In this document: piece after piece, positions 24,912 to 36,679 of the stretch
How positions within the stretch are numbered: position 1 is the first letter of the stretch
How the letters are laid out: each line of letters begins with the position of its first letter
Assembly: GCA_022393335.1 (NCBI GenBank)
Contig: JAJEKB010021034.1
Span: 652-64,651, forward strand
Reading direction: 5' to 3'
Origin: Macrotrachela quadricornifera
Taxonomy: Eukaryota > Rotifera > Eurotatoria > Philodinida > Philodinidae
DNA: 64,000 nt
Notes under the pieces: model-generated
What the model saw: the letters and a program-made list of their open reading frames with translations, nothing else
Databases searched by the model: none
What the model was told of the DNA's origin: nothing
Position numbers and translations under genes: made by a program

Positions 24912-25822
24912 TATTACAATTAAACATGCAATAGATTATGTGATTTATTAATTGTAATTTTATCTTTCAATTATGCTATTTTTTTTGTGCATATGTTAAT
25001 GCTAATTAATACTTCTATTTTTGGTAAATTGTTTTTATTTGTAAGACAAACATGTGATTTCGAATGTTAAATATAACTATTCATATTAATAAAAAGTTTG
25101 TGTCATCATTTATAATGATTAATAAAGAGTATTGTATTCGGAAATAATCAAATCCATAATGAAAAATCTTGATTTTAATATTAATCATTATAAAGCAAAA
25201 CAATCGAATTTGAATCAAAACTATTATGTTGAGTATATTAATTCTTTTTGGCTAGATTTTATTAAGTTTAAACAAATCCTTCATATATATAAGTAATAGT
25301 TTATCATGTAATGAATCATATTTCATCAAATTAATGGAATTTTAAATTGAATGTTTATTTAGAGTATATATCTATTTGTTTATTAAATGAAATATAACAT
25401 ATATAGACGAAAGAATGATCAAAAATAAAAGAGAATACGTGTTTGTTTATAACATTTTTTACTACAAACCTCGAAAAATTTGACTGGATTAATAATATTT
25501 GTTAAATTAAACTTTCAAGATATATTATTAAAAACTGTTAATAATCAAAAAAAAGTATAATATATTTTATAGAATTAAATCATACAAATCACAAAAAACA
25601 ACATAAATTTTCTTATTAAATAGTAAACAGTCCGATTTATAAAAGATTTGTTTAGAAGAAAAAAATCCAGGATTAAAAATATTTTTTTTAAGCCAAACAA
25701 AATAATGGGAATACATTCTAAATATATACTTTATATGAAAAGTATGCTAGTATGTGGTATGTAAAACTTTCTATCTGTTCTTTAAATAAATATATATTCA
25801 TTTGTTTTTCTTGTCATATATA
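24912..25822. other. Intergenic, very AT-rich
   Basis: The 3' flank of the channel gene with AATAAA-like signals, then about 700 bp without a gene up to the orphan single-exon gene. Confidence 0.5.
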
Positions 25823-26836
25823 ATGGATATATTTAAATATGGTCAATGTAAATTTCGATCTTTACCTCATTGTTTAACATCAATTATTCGATCAATATCA
25901 TTCGAACGTTTGGATAATCATAATTCTTTAGTAAATACTCCATTAATATCAAAAAGACGAAATGGAATATCAGTAGATTCATATAATGATTTAATAAAAT
26001 CAATATTACAAATTCCATTACCAACAACTATTCTTCAACGTAAACCAACAAAAGAATTTTTATTAAATGATATTGATTTACCATTAGCATCTTCATCTTA
26101 TTATATATTAATATTTATAAATAAATGTTCAACACTTATATTATTTAATAAAGATAATGAATTATATCGTATTGATTTAAATGATAAATTAATTCTTATT
26201 TATGATATATGTTGGTCAACAAAATTAAATCTATTTCTTATGGGTGGATATTCTCTTTATACATTTAATCCTCATACATATTTATTATTAAAAATAGATC
26301 AAATTGAATTAATTCGTGGTGAATGGATTGTATCACTAACAACAGATAATAAAAATTTTCTTTATCTTCTTTATTCATCACGTTCAATTCGTATTGAATG
26401 TCGTTCAATTTATTATCCATATAAAATTGAAAAAGAATATTTAAAACAAAAATTTCTTCAATATAATGATTTTTTAGCACAATGTATACGTATTAATGAA
26501 TGGAATATTCTTGCTATAACAATTAAACAAACAAATGGTCATTGGAGAATTGATTTATTTAATTCAATAAATTTTTCTCGATTATATCAAAGTTATTCAT
26601 TAGGAAAATGTATACCAGGTATGAGAAATTGTTTAATTATGCCATATAATCGTTTATGGATTGTTATTAATAATTGTTCAATATCTGAACAAGTTATTTT
26701 ACTTGATGAATATGGACGAATTAAAGCAAAAACTTTTATTGATAAACCATATGGATTTTTTAATCTTTGTTTAATTGGAAATGAATGGATTGGAATGACT
26801 TTAAAAAATAAATTATGTCTTTATCAAATTCAATAA
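25823..26836 (+). CDS. Orphan single-exon protein, beta-propeller-like, 337 aa
   Basis: Uninterrupted ORF from the ATG at 25823 (MDIFKYGQCKFRSL) to the TAA. Codon usage and AT-rich third positions resemble the adjacent real genes. No signal peptide or TM segment is evident. After about 90 Ser/Leu-rich residues there are repeating short beta-strand-like units of aromatic/Asp type: NELYRIDLNDKLILIYDICW, LFLMGGYSLYTFNPHTY, WIVSLTTDNKNFLYLLYS, VILLDEYGRIKAKTFID. These look like blades of a WD/NHL-type propeller without canonical WD motifs. I do not recognise a named family. Its role is unknown, and it may be lineage-specific. Confidence 0.7.
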   Translation: MDIFKYGQCKFRSLPHCLTSIIRSISFERLDNHNSLVNTPLISKRRNGISVDSYNDLIKSILQIPLPTTILQRKPTKEFLLNDIDLPLASSSYYILIFINKCSTLILFNKDNELYRIDLNDKLILIYDICWSTKLNLFLMGGYSLYTFNPHTYLLLKIDQIELIRGEWIVSLTTDNKNFLYLLYSSRSIRIECRSIYYPYKIEKEYLKQKFLQYNDFLAQCIRINEWNILAITIKQTNGHWRIDLFNSINFSRLYQSYSLGKCIPGMRNCLIMPYNRLWIVINNCSISEQVILLDEYGRIKAKTFIDKPYGFFNLCLIGNEWIGMTLKNKLCLYQIQ

Positions 26837-28321
26837 TTAGTAGTTTTTTGTTTTTGTTTTTTATTCGAATCTTTTATCTATTTTTAAAATAGAACATAAC
26901 TATTGAGAAATTTAACTATTTTATTTTATTTTATAAGTTCAATCTTTTATTGATTGTATCAAGTAATTGTTGAAAAGACCATATCAATCTATGCTTTGAT
27001 TATATGTAAAAATAATTTTATGAGTATAAAACTATTTTTTCTGTCTTGCTAAACAATAGAAATATATCGATGATATTTATATTTGTACTCGATTTATGCA
27101 GATAGTTTGTAATGTAAATACATTATTTTCTTTATTTTTATTTAGAAAAAATGAAATAAGAAATATTATAACAATCATAAAATATAAATACAATGAATTA
27201 GAAATGCATTCAATTTGCTACAAAAATCAGAATTTTATTTTTAGTTTTTCTTATTGAATCTTTAGAGTACTGTACGAGTATAATGTTTTGTAAGTAAGCC
27301 ATATTTATATAAGTATCTTTCATGCTTGTGCGTCGTCAACGTTGTGACTATGTGCGAATACTAAATTAGTGGGTTGCAGTGCTCTCATCAAAAGTTTATT
27401 CTTCACATTGATCAACGAAAAAAAAAAGAAGGATAATCAATGTTTTATAGATTAATAATTAGTCTTGGAGAGAAACATGAATGAACCCTCACTTAATTGC
27501 AATATTCGAATGATTAATTTAATTGAAAATAGAATGGTATTAATGTTATTTAGAATACTACAACTGTTTTCATTATCCATTCTTGCTTATTTAATCTGCG
27601 AACATATTTGACAGATAAAATCAATTTAAAAAGAAGTAGTTTTAGAAATAAACATGTGACTTCTTTTTTTTAGACATACAAAAATATATTATATTTGAGT
27701 ATTAGTAAACTACACAAACATCCACGAACATAGCGCAGGAGAGGAATCATGATTCTTATTATACTTTTAGGTAAATCCCATTGAGTTTTGACGACGAACA
27801 CTTACAAACATGCAATCCAATTTATCTTGGATGAGAACTTGAGCGGTGAACATTCAATTAATATTAACAAACACTTGTTATTTGTAGTTATTCCAGTACT
27901 AGAATATTATATAAGTTTCTTTAAAAAAAATCGAGTTCTCTTTCAAGACATATCAAAATGAGTATTCGTGATCACAATTCAATGAATTTTACTCTACGAA
28001 TACAAGTAATGTTTATCGACTGTCGATTCATTTGGGCCTAGACTGACATAATAGGGATGTCGATATAATTGCTCATACATGTGAACGGGCATTTAATATG
28101 TTTGGTTGCGTGTAATAGAATAACTTGGTTATGGTGCTCATTTGGTAACTAAAGTTTCGAATGATTATTTGTATCATAGTTATTTAGTGGTCATTTGCAC
28201 CGTAATTGTTAAACTGCCATGCATATCATATTTACCATAATCATTTTGACCGCGTTATGAACAAACAGATACACAGACACAGGTAAGCCTCGTTTTCTAG
28301 ACCCAATCCTTTCAGTCTAGG
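26837..28321. other. Intergenic stretch
   Basis: About 1.5 kb without a supported gene. The next recognisable item is the duplicated ANKFN1 fragment at 28322. Confidence 0.45.
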
Positions 28322-28431
28322 GAATATTTAAACTTAAATTTGATCCGAGTTCATTTGAATTATTATTGGAAGAATTTATATTCGATGTTGTAGGTGATAG
28401 ACGTGATAGTGGTAAACCTCTTGAACGTATG
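28322..28431 (-). pseudogene. Truncated duplicate of the 3' end of the ANKFN1-like gene
   Basis: About 110 bp nearly identical to 37463-37613, the last codons and stop region of the ANKFN1-like gene, in the same orientation about 9 kb away. They share ATTTAAACTTAAATTTGATC, then the run through GAATTTATATTCGATGTTGT, and CCTCTTGAACGTAT at the end. The copy lacks 42 bp between two CGTGAT repeats and then diverges. It has no promoter or upstream coding part and is a non-functional segmental fragment. Confidence 0.8.
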
Positions 28432-28665
28432 CTAGTTTTTTATTTTTATAAGATTCATATAAAAAGTGACATTTTTTTTACAATATCAATTGTTTGTACA
28501 AGTTGAAATCAAAATAATTCTATGCAAGTTTACCCTATATCATATATGAAAAACAAAATTTTGATTTATTTTAAATAGTTATCATGTGTAGTTGATAGAG
28601 AAAAAAACAAATAAATTTTATTTCACAAAAAAAGCGTTGAACTTTTAAATACAAAATTAATAAAG
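28432..28665. other. Short intergenic spacer, 3' flank of the P450 gene
   Basis: AT-rich; nothing else seen. Confidence 0.4.
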
Positions 28666-30390
28666 TTAAGATCTTTTTTTAAGTCTAATAAAAAGTGGTT
28701 CAGGTTGATGAACTAAATGTGCATTCTGAATTTGAAATTTTTCTTCCATTTGATCACCTGGTAAAATAATATAATGACGAAGAAGATTAATTAAACATAA
28801 TTTTATTTCCATTAGAGCAAATCTCATTCCAATACAACTTCTTGGACCTTGACCAAAAGCAATAAATGCCATTCGATGTCTTTCACTTAAATGTCTTTCA
28901 GGAAAAAATATATTTGGATCTTCAGGACCCCATAAATCTTTATCATAATGTAATGAAAATGTATCAGGTTGAATTACAGAACCTAATTATTAATTCTTAT
29001 TTATATTCTTTTATTTAAGTTAAAAGAAAAATCAGTAACTAACTAACCTTTTTCTATATGATAACCACAAACATTTGTAGTTGTAGTACATTCTCTTATC
29101 ACTGCTTTAGGTGCAATAGGATACATTCTTAATACTTCTCGTATAAATAAATCAAGATAATCCATATGTTGAATTTTATCATAATGATTTTCATCATTTA
29201 TTTGATTTTGATCAATTTCTGATCGTAATTTATCTTGAAAAAAAGGTTTTGTTGCTAAAACATATGTACAACAAACAAGTGCAGTTGATGGTGTTTCATA
29301 ACCAGCTATAAGAAATAAAAATGTATTACTAATAACTTCTTCATAATGAATTTCTTTTTGTCTATCATTTGTATTAACATTATCCTATAGAATATGAAAA
29401 AATCTTTGATGATTTTAAAAATTTTTATTTGACTAACTTTTATTTCATTATTTGTTGAAGCATTAATCAATAATTGAAGTAGATCAACTCGATGTTTTGT
29501 TTCATTTGAATTTCTTCTTAGATTAACAATATTTTGTAAATGACGAGGAAACCAAAAACGTGGATTTTCATCAACAATTTTAAGAAATTTACGTAAAATA
29601 AACATAGAAGTCGTTTGAATTATTATTATATAGGATAATAATGGAACAAGACATGGCATCAATTTACTTAATCTGATTAACCAATGTTTTTCAAAATTCT
29701 GTTTTAAAACTAATTCAGCCTTTTGCATATATTCATTATTAATATCTATTTGCATATTTGTATCAATTCCAAATGCACATCGACCTTAAAAAATAAAAAT
29801 AAATTTAAAATTTTATATTAAAATAGTTTATATTTACAAATAACATCCATCATTAAACGTTTATAAATTTCATATATATTGAAATCTTTTTGTTCTTGAT
29901 GAAGTTCATTTAATTTAGTCATAAATGATTGAATACATTGATTAATTAATGGTATCATTAATTTAAGTTTAGTAGTTGAAAATGTTGGATTAATAACACG
30001 TCGTTGTCTATGCCATTGCTGTTCACTTGCATTAAATAAATGAAATTTATATCCTCTTTGTAATTGAATAACAAATGGAAAATGTCGAGATTGAAATGAT
30101 GAAAATTGTTTTATGTAAACTTCTTCAAGAAAATTAACATCTGATATAACATAAATAGGACGAATGCCTTCATATAAACCATATATTGAACCAAATTGTT
30201 CTGTCCATTTTTGTAGTTGACGGGAAATAGATTTACTAGACCAAAATTTTCGATAATGACCAAAGAAAAATTCATGTGGTGGTCCATTAATACCAATGCG
30301 TTTAAAATATTCATATTTTAACTTCAAATTAAACAAATAGAGAATTAAAAGTACTCCAAGACAAATAACAAGAGATATTGTCAACAACAT
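28666..30390 (-). CDS. Cytochrome P450, CYP3-clan-like
   Basis: Four exons on the minus strand: 30390-29838, 29784-29438, 29384-29048 and 28982-28666. Phases are 1, 0 and 1, all consistent, giving 517 aa, a normal P450 length. It has an N-terminal membrane anchor (LLTISLVICLGVLLILYLF), a PPHEFFFGHYRKF hinge region, helix C WHRQRR, the I-helix oxygen-binding AGYET (about 327-331), K-helix ExxR as EVLR (about 383-386), PERH (440-443), and the heme loop FGQGPRSCIG with axial Cys462. All catalytic hallmarks are present, so it looks functional. It is expected to be an ER monooxygenase for xenobiotics or lipids. The N-terminal half (IYGLYEGIRPIYVISD) resembles CYP3/thromboxane-synthase relatives; the substrate is unknown. 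TATAAA-like sequence abuts the start. Confidence 0.95.
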
Positions 30391-30736
30391 ATTTTTATAA
30401 AGAAAATACGAAATATGAGTACTTTTTTTTTAATCTGTTCTCCTACATACTGTAATGAAACGGTTCACTGAATTACAGACATGCAAATAATATATCATTC
30501 TTTTTCTTTTCTCTTATAATGTATTTATTTTTAATATAATATAGAAAAATACGAAACTGAGATATACTGTTTACTCTTAATTTATTATGCAATAATGAAA
30601 TTTTTATTACGAAAAGATTGCATAGATAAAGCTGACAATAAAGATTTTAGATATCTAATACTTTTGTGTTCTTTTATGAACAGAAAAAGAGTAACAGATA
30701 TCTATTAAGTGTTATGTGTAGTCAAGGGTAATAACT
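30391..30736. other. Intergenic spacer upstream of the P450
   Basis: About 350 bp, AT-rich; no gene seen. Confidence 0.4.
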
Positions 30737-30744
30737 ATAGAAAC

Positions 30745-31830
30745 CAGGGCTCTGCGTGGGATGGGATGGGACGAAAAAAGTCGTCCCATAGGATGAATTT
30801 TTTTTAACTGTCCCATAGGATGGGACGATAATTTTTTAAAACCAGTCCCATCCCATGGGATAGTATCAAAAAAAATTTCATCCCATGGGGATGGTACTAA
30901 AAAAAAATCTTCGTCCCATGGGATGGAATGGGACAGAAAACTCTTGTCCCATCCCATGAATTTTCATACAGTCAAATTTCGTTTCAATTACAAAGGTCCT
31001 GTATAATTATCCACTCTATCAACGACACTAAGCGCTCCAGAAGATCATGCTATATTCTCAGTTTTATTATAATCAAGTCTACAATCATTTTTTATCTGCC
31101 TTAAAAATACATATCATCATTTGCATGAACACAGAGTGATAAGTAAGAGAATATACTCATCAGATAGACTTTCAAGAATAGACGATGAATCTTTGACAGA
31201 CATACTATAAAGATGTTACAGCTGTTGGTTATATAATGAATGGAGATAGATCGTCATTAAGTGTGAGTGTCTACAATCCTCCTTTCTTCCGAAAAACTCA
31301 TCCCTTTTTATATCAACAAAAAGACATCACACATGACGAGAGAGAGGAAAAAAGAGAAGAAACCAAAGATATAAGAGAAATATCTCCTAGATATTTCTCC
31401 TTGACAAAGATGATCACATGACCATCTTACGCAATAACGAAAAGAGAGGAGAAAGACAAGAAAAATTTGTTTTCAATAAAAGTGCTTGTTTCTATCACAG
31501 TATATTTAATTTAACCATTGTCTTTGTTTATACTTTGATTCATTCTTGTCAATTTTAACACCACTTAACGGTTGTGCTAGGTAACCAGTTAAAGACTAAT
31601 AAAAAATACTTTTCTAATTGTTTTGTTCGAAGTTCAAACCATCAAATGAGACATCTATATTGAAGGAAAATTTTTCTCAATCAGTAGAAAGTTTTTACAG
31701 AAAGTACAGATTTCACGAGATAAAATGAAAGGCTAAAAAATTCTCATTCCATGGGATAGGATGGAATTTTAAAAAAAAATTTATGTCCCGCGGGATAGGA
31801 TGGGATTATCCCATCCCACGCGGATTCCTG
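30745..31830. mobile_element. Non-autonomous hAT-like DNA transposon, 1,086 bp
   Basis: The left end CAGGGCTCTGCGTGGGATGG and the inverted right end (CAGGAATCCGCGTGGGATGG) form imperfect terminal inverted repeats beginning CAGG. They are flanked by ATAGAAAC (30737-30744) and GTAGAAAC (31831-31838), an 8-bp target duplication with one mismatch that fits the hAT consensus nTnnnnAn. Subterminal arrays of CCCATCCC/GGGATGGGAC occur at both ends (30760-30955 and 31740-31825). There is no transposase. The ORFs at 30712-30957 and 31236-31421 are products of the repeats. Confidence 0.8.
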
Positions 31831-31838
31831 GTAGAAAC

Positions 31839-32864
31839 CATCATTTTTTGATCTAATTCATTGCTCGATGAAGAAACAGGAGCAAACACAAGTTTTTTTT
31901 AATAGATAAAAGTTTCAGAAAATTATTGTATTTTGTTGACCTTTTACACCCCACGAGAGTTTTCAGATTCATAAGAATTCTAATCTAGTATCTCATTCAT
32001 AATTTTTATAAAGTACTTTGTGCAACACATCAGCATCTACCGTACACGGATATCGGTTTCAAGACCAAAAAAATATACAGAATCTTTGCTAATGTAGGAT
32101 TATGAAAGAAAAGTTGGACAATTGGAAAATTCACACTTTTTGTTCTAACTAGCTCGACCATACGCTACATAGAACAGATTTTTTTAAGTACCAATCGATA
32201 GCTTATGAAGTTCTCTACAACCAACATAGAGATTGTTTTGGATTATACGCTTTCATTTTTTTCAGTACTGTATATACCAATATCTACCCCAGTGGACATT
32301 CGGGGGTAAAGGGTTAAGAAGATCATAGATAACATATAAGAAAATGATTAATGAACCGTTTTGCGCTTTTCAAAACGAAAGAGTGACATACAAGCAAAAG
32401 TTCATCGACTCTATTAGACAGTCAAGTACCATTGATTTTTTTTACGAAATAGTTAATTATTTGAAAATATGACTTAGTAATTAGTCAGATATTGCCATTT
32501 TTCTCAGAAATCTATCCGTATTCGAATATTCAAACCATTTTTTATCTCGAAACGATAGTTTTTCCGTAAGACATATTCAAAAAACATTACTATTGTTTTG
32601 AAAGATTTTTAATTAATAATTAATCAAAGTTTGGCCTTAATAGATGATCATCTAAATAAAAGAAAACCAATGTGCGAAAACGTATTAAAAGAGAATGTCT
32701 TTTATTTTGGAGTGAAAGTTAATAAAAATTTTCAACTTTTATTTAGATGGAAGTTTTTTCATTAGTACGTTCAAAAGTCAACTTACATCACTTGCTGTTG
32801 ACATTAATAAATTTCAAGATCGATACTCGATTCCAGATATTAATAGATTTATATATATATTACA
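31839..32864. other. Intergenic stretch
   Basis: About 1 kb between two mobile elements; no gene supported. Confidence 0.4.
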
Positions 32865-33106
32865 GGAGAAATTGAGATTCAGGGCAATTTAAAATTATTT
32901 TGTTTTTTCTTACATTTTGTGAAAAAATACTTAGGATTCTCATTCACACCTTCGCTTTCACTCTTAAGATTGTGGAAGTTAAAATCTTAAGGATTTTCTT
33001 ACAAAATGTAAAGAAAAATAAAATAATTTTAATTTGCCCTAGGAGAGATTAAATTTTTAATTTCCCCTTAGGGGAATTTTAAATTGACCTGAATTTCAAT
33101 TTCCCC
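32865..33106. mobile_element. MITE-like nested inverted repeat, 242 bp
   Basis: The outer arms read GGAGAAATTGAGATTCAGGG on the left and the inverse of GGGGAAATTGAAATTCAGGT on the right. A second, inner pair (TTTAAAATTATTTTGTTTTT with TCTTACATTTTGT, and its inverse at about 32986-33046) makes a long hairpin. No ORF is present. The flanks are AT-rich (TATATTACA / AGTAACATA) and no sure target duplication is seen. Confidence 0.65.
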
Positions 33107-33289
33107 AGTAACATATACACAAGTCTTTACTATGTTCAGTAATTTACAATGTTTTAATTTTGGTCTGTCTTCATCTGCTTATTACCGATTATCATTTGGT
33201 TTCTCACTTTCAAACGTTTTCTCTTCAACTCTATTAGAATTACATATCATAGTAGATTCATAGAAAGATTGTCTTTATTTACTTCAATG

Positions 33290-34640
33290 ATCGTTTCAAT
33301 CAACTTCATACATTCTATGTTAACATTTGTGGTGCATCTCTTAGATTGATAAAAATTGATATTGAAGTAAGTTATTCATATTAACGGCAAAAATGGCTAT
33401 CGGCCATCCTTGTATGAAGATGGTTCAAATTCATAACAAATAAAGAAAGCTATCTTTGTGACCGACATAAACTGTTATCCAGTTTATCAAACATGTTGCA
33501 AGCTCTGAGGTACTTCGCTAGAGAGTGATATAAATTATATCTTCCTTTGAGTAAGCACTTAAAAACGAGATTCATGACTAATTTCATAAAAGATTCTGGT
33601 TTTCCCACCTGTTAGACTTACATTTTTCTCGAAAAATGGATAGAAGTTTTAATCCGATTTCCTTACGTCAGTATAGGTAAATTAATTGAACAATGAAAAC
33701 AATCTGCGTACTTTCCACGAATCAAAGAAAATATGAATTTTTGTTATAATAATGTGATCTTTTTCGACTCCTAAACCCTTCCCATTGAAATATCAAAAAA
33801 GATGAAATTCTTTAGCGGGCATCTTTGCCGTAAAAATCTTTTTTATTCGAATGAATTTATGATACTTTAACGAATATTCATTATTTGCCCTTTCATTCTC
33901 TAGAAGAAACTGCTCAATTTAAAATGCTTTTCATTTATCCATAGATTGTCATTAATTGGCTACGATGAATTTCTTGTTCGTCTTTAACACAGAATGTCGA
34001 ATTTGGAAAAACTTAGTTTGTATTGTGTTTATAATAATGGAAGAATTATCGATGGTGATGACTTGAAAAAGACTATTTTGAGTCATATGACACGATTAAA
34101 GAAATTTACATTTGATACTTTCTCAATTATTCAACATACTGATCAAATTATTTCATATGATAATTATTTTCCAGAGGCAAATGAATGTCATTGTCATATT
34201 TATTCAAAGCCATATACATTGACATATTACCGTAATATAACGAATAATTTTTTTTGTGGATTATTTAAATCTGTTGTTAAATTATCATTATATGATGAAT
34301 ATTCTTTTGAACATGAATTTTTTCTTAGAATTGCTCAATCATTTTCATTTATGAAAAAATTAACCGTATATAATTGGAAAGCACAAAAGAATAACAATCA
34401 ACAATGAGCAATTATTGAATGGGTTCATCTTACTGAACTTGATCTTATTTGAACGCATGAAAATTATATCGAAGAATTTTCTAATCAATAGTAAAACTTG
34501 CTTATTATATAATGTTACACTTCATATTATTTATGAATCCTTACAAAGTAGTTTTATACAGTGAACCAGAAGTTTTCAAATATACAAAAGACTATTTTCG
34601 TAATGTAAAAATAGTTTCATTATAATTAATAATTATTAGA
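33290..34640 (+). pseudogene. F-box/LRR-like family pseudogene (bdelloid-type)
   Basis: The best-preserved part starts near 33942 as LSLIGYDEFLVRL, hits a stop, then runs open for 137 codons from 33994 (MSNLEKLSLYCVYNNGRIID .. KKFTFDTFS .. FPEANECHCHIYSKPYTLTY .. FFLRIAQSFSFMKKLTVYN) to a stop at 34405. The same frame continues recognisably (AIIEWVHLTELDL) through several further stops to about 34640. Upstream, 33290-33940 holds scattered matches too decayed to phase. The leucine-patterned, F-box-associated layout is one I recall from large bdelloid families. Multiple stops make it a pseudogene. Confidence 0.65.
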
Positions 34641-35379
34641 ATAAAACTTAAACGAAGAAGTAAAATCTATGCATCTTAGAATGATCCTATCTGATAACAC
34701 GTGACTTATATAATAAAAAATTACTTTCCAATTAATCAAATGATGATTATTTTGCAATGAACATCCCAGCAAGAAAAACCATTGCGTTATATAATCGATG
34801 GACTGTTTGTCTACCAGTAATTACATACTAAAATCCATGAACTGTATGAGCTATCTATACAGATGACGTCATTGTCAAGAAAAGAATGAAATTTATAAAA
34901 CAATTCTCAAATTCGTGTCGACATACTCGAACGTTTTACTTAAATTACTATATACACCTAATAGAGAAAATCGAAAAATCCACAAAAACGAACTGTAAAG
35001 AACTTTATTTTTGATAATCAATAATTATAATGAATAAGTGAGGAACATCAGAAAAAAAAGTAGCAAGTGTAAAAGTTTAATTTGAGCTTTCAGCACCGAT
35101 CGATGCTTTTCCCGACAACCAGCCGATTTGTGAACTGTTGTCAGGTGTAAAAGAAGTGACATATCCACTTTTCCAATGCCGTTTCTTGAGATATAATTCA
35201 TGTGCATAAATAAATTTGATTCCATTTTAACCCTCTGTGCATATCTGGAATCAATTCAAATTTCTCACTAGTCGCAGGCAAAGCATTGAATGTAACTCTT
35301 GCTGCTGTTAGCAAGGAAACTCAATACATACTTCTTTCGCTATCTTAATTCATAATCGAATATGATAATTCACTTATTC
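34641..35379. other. Intergenic stretch
   Basis: About 740 bp; no supported gene. The 66-codon ORF at 35025-35225 (-) has no recognisable feature. Confidence 0.4.
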
Positions 35380-36010
35380 AATTTGTGTATTTTATTTAAT
35401 TGAAGAGTAAGTTCTTGAATCTAGCGTTTATTCTCGTTAATTTGTTCTCTTAAACAAATGTTTTCTGTATGTGTCATAGCAACATCACTTCTTTTCTAAA
35501 CGAGATTGCTATCTTGACGAATTAATTCAATCAATGTACAACTACTGGTATGATTATCAAAATCTTTCGTCAATATTTTTAATTGACAGCCAGGACATTG
35601 TTAAGACTGATAGTCATAATCGAACTCATGTTTCTTTAGTGCCTCATACGAAACAACCTATGAAGAACAATACAAGGTTCGTGTTTATAATGTGATCATT
35701 ATCTGACAACGTGTTAACAACCTTTTTTTGATTGATAATAACAAGCAAGCTGTAATTGAGTAAGTAGCTTAGCAATTAATGGAGGATATTTTTCGATCAG
35801 TATTTGTCTAACATTGATTTTCACATTTATTTGGATTATCGATAGAGCACTATCGATTAATACATGGTGAACAGAAAGATGTCTCACATGATTGATAAGG
35901 AACTGGTTTCCATAGTACATCATGACAAATAAAACACTTGAGATGACTTTGATACCAGATGCATGAGGAACACGATCAGAAGATGTACTTTTTTGTTCCA
36001 TGGTTATCAT
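35380..36010 (-). pseudogene. RING/TRAF-type zinc finger protein pseudogene
   Basis: The minus strand reads HLKCFICHDVLWKP then CETSFCSPCINR, a RING-type Cys pattern (CxxC..CxxxxCxxC). It then hits a stop, changes frame to PPLIAKLLTQLQLACYYQSK, and changes again to VVSYEALKKHEFDYDYQS, stop, QCPGCQLKILTKDFDNH, a TRAF-type zinc finger layout, ending in a short coiled-coil-like stretch with further stops. At least two frameshifts and several stops make it non-functional. The intact relatives would be RING-TRAF E3 ligases. The 98-codon ORF at 35714-36010 is one frame of this relic. Confidence 0.65.
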
Positions 36011-36214
36011 CTAGACAAAATGAAAGGTCAATTATTGACGGTAATAAACTTTTCTACGCGAGTTATAAACGAAGTTTTGACTAATTTGGGTCTTATCGGC
36101 CACTAAATGTAAATCTCTGGGTAAAGCTCAATATTGATTTATTTTATCTTTCCCATTAAACATGCATTATTTTACTACAACATTTAGTCAGATTGAATAA
36201 ATAGAAAATTTTTT

Positions 36215-36590
36215 TCACTTTTTCTTACCTTGTTTTGCGTCGATCTTACTACAGTCAAATGATAATACAACACTTGAATGTCCTATTCCAAATTTCTTCT
36301 GCGTATATGATGCACAAAAATAATAATCACTTAATCCATGCATAGTTTCATCAATTCGTTGAATATCTACTGGATATCTCCAGTCTGTGGATGTAACATT
36401 ATAAGGTAGATATGAGGTGTAGCTTGTTTTACGAACCAATTTGGTTGAGTAGAAAAAGACATAACGCGTGAATGATCGTCAATAGCATCTAGGAAATCTT
36501 CTAACATTGTATCAAGATAAGTAAAATTATAATAGGTATTATTTTGTGATGGATCATATCGAATTTAAATAAATAATCATTTTATTGTTT
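36215..36590 (-). pseudogene. Glycoside-hydrolase-like (GH39 type?) gene fragment
   Basis: The minus strand from about 36575 reads IRYDPSQNNTYYNFTYLDT, MLEDFLDAIDDHSRVMSFST, QPNWF, then shifts frame into YNVTSTDWRYPVDIQRIDE and TMHGLSDYY. The pattern 'fold core DxMLxDFL...HSxVxxFST.PxW' resembles the N-terminal TIM-barrel strands of GH39 beta-xylosidase-like proteins, which I recall in bdelloids. Only about 120 codons remain, with a frameshift and no catalytic Glu region. Family assignment is tentative. Confidence 0.4.
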
Positions 36591-36679
36591 TTTTTACTTA
36601 AAGAAGATCAAGTATTTCTTAAAACCAAAATGGTAATAGATTAAAAATATTTTGAGAAGAAAGGAAAAGAAAGTCTGTA

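Noticed and set aside
30712..30957. ORF with PWDE/HPMG repeats
   Set aside because: Product of the CCCATCCC subterminal repeats of the hAT-like element, not a repeat protein.
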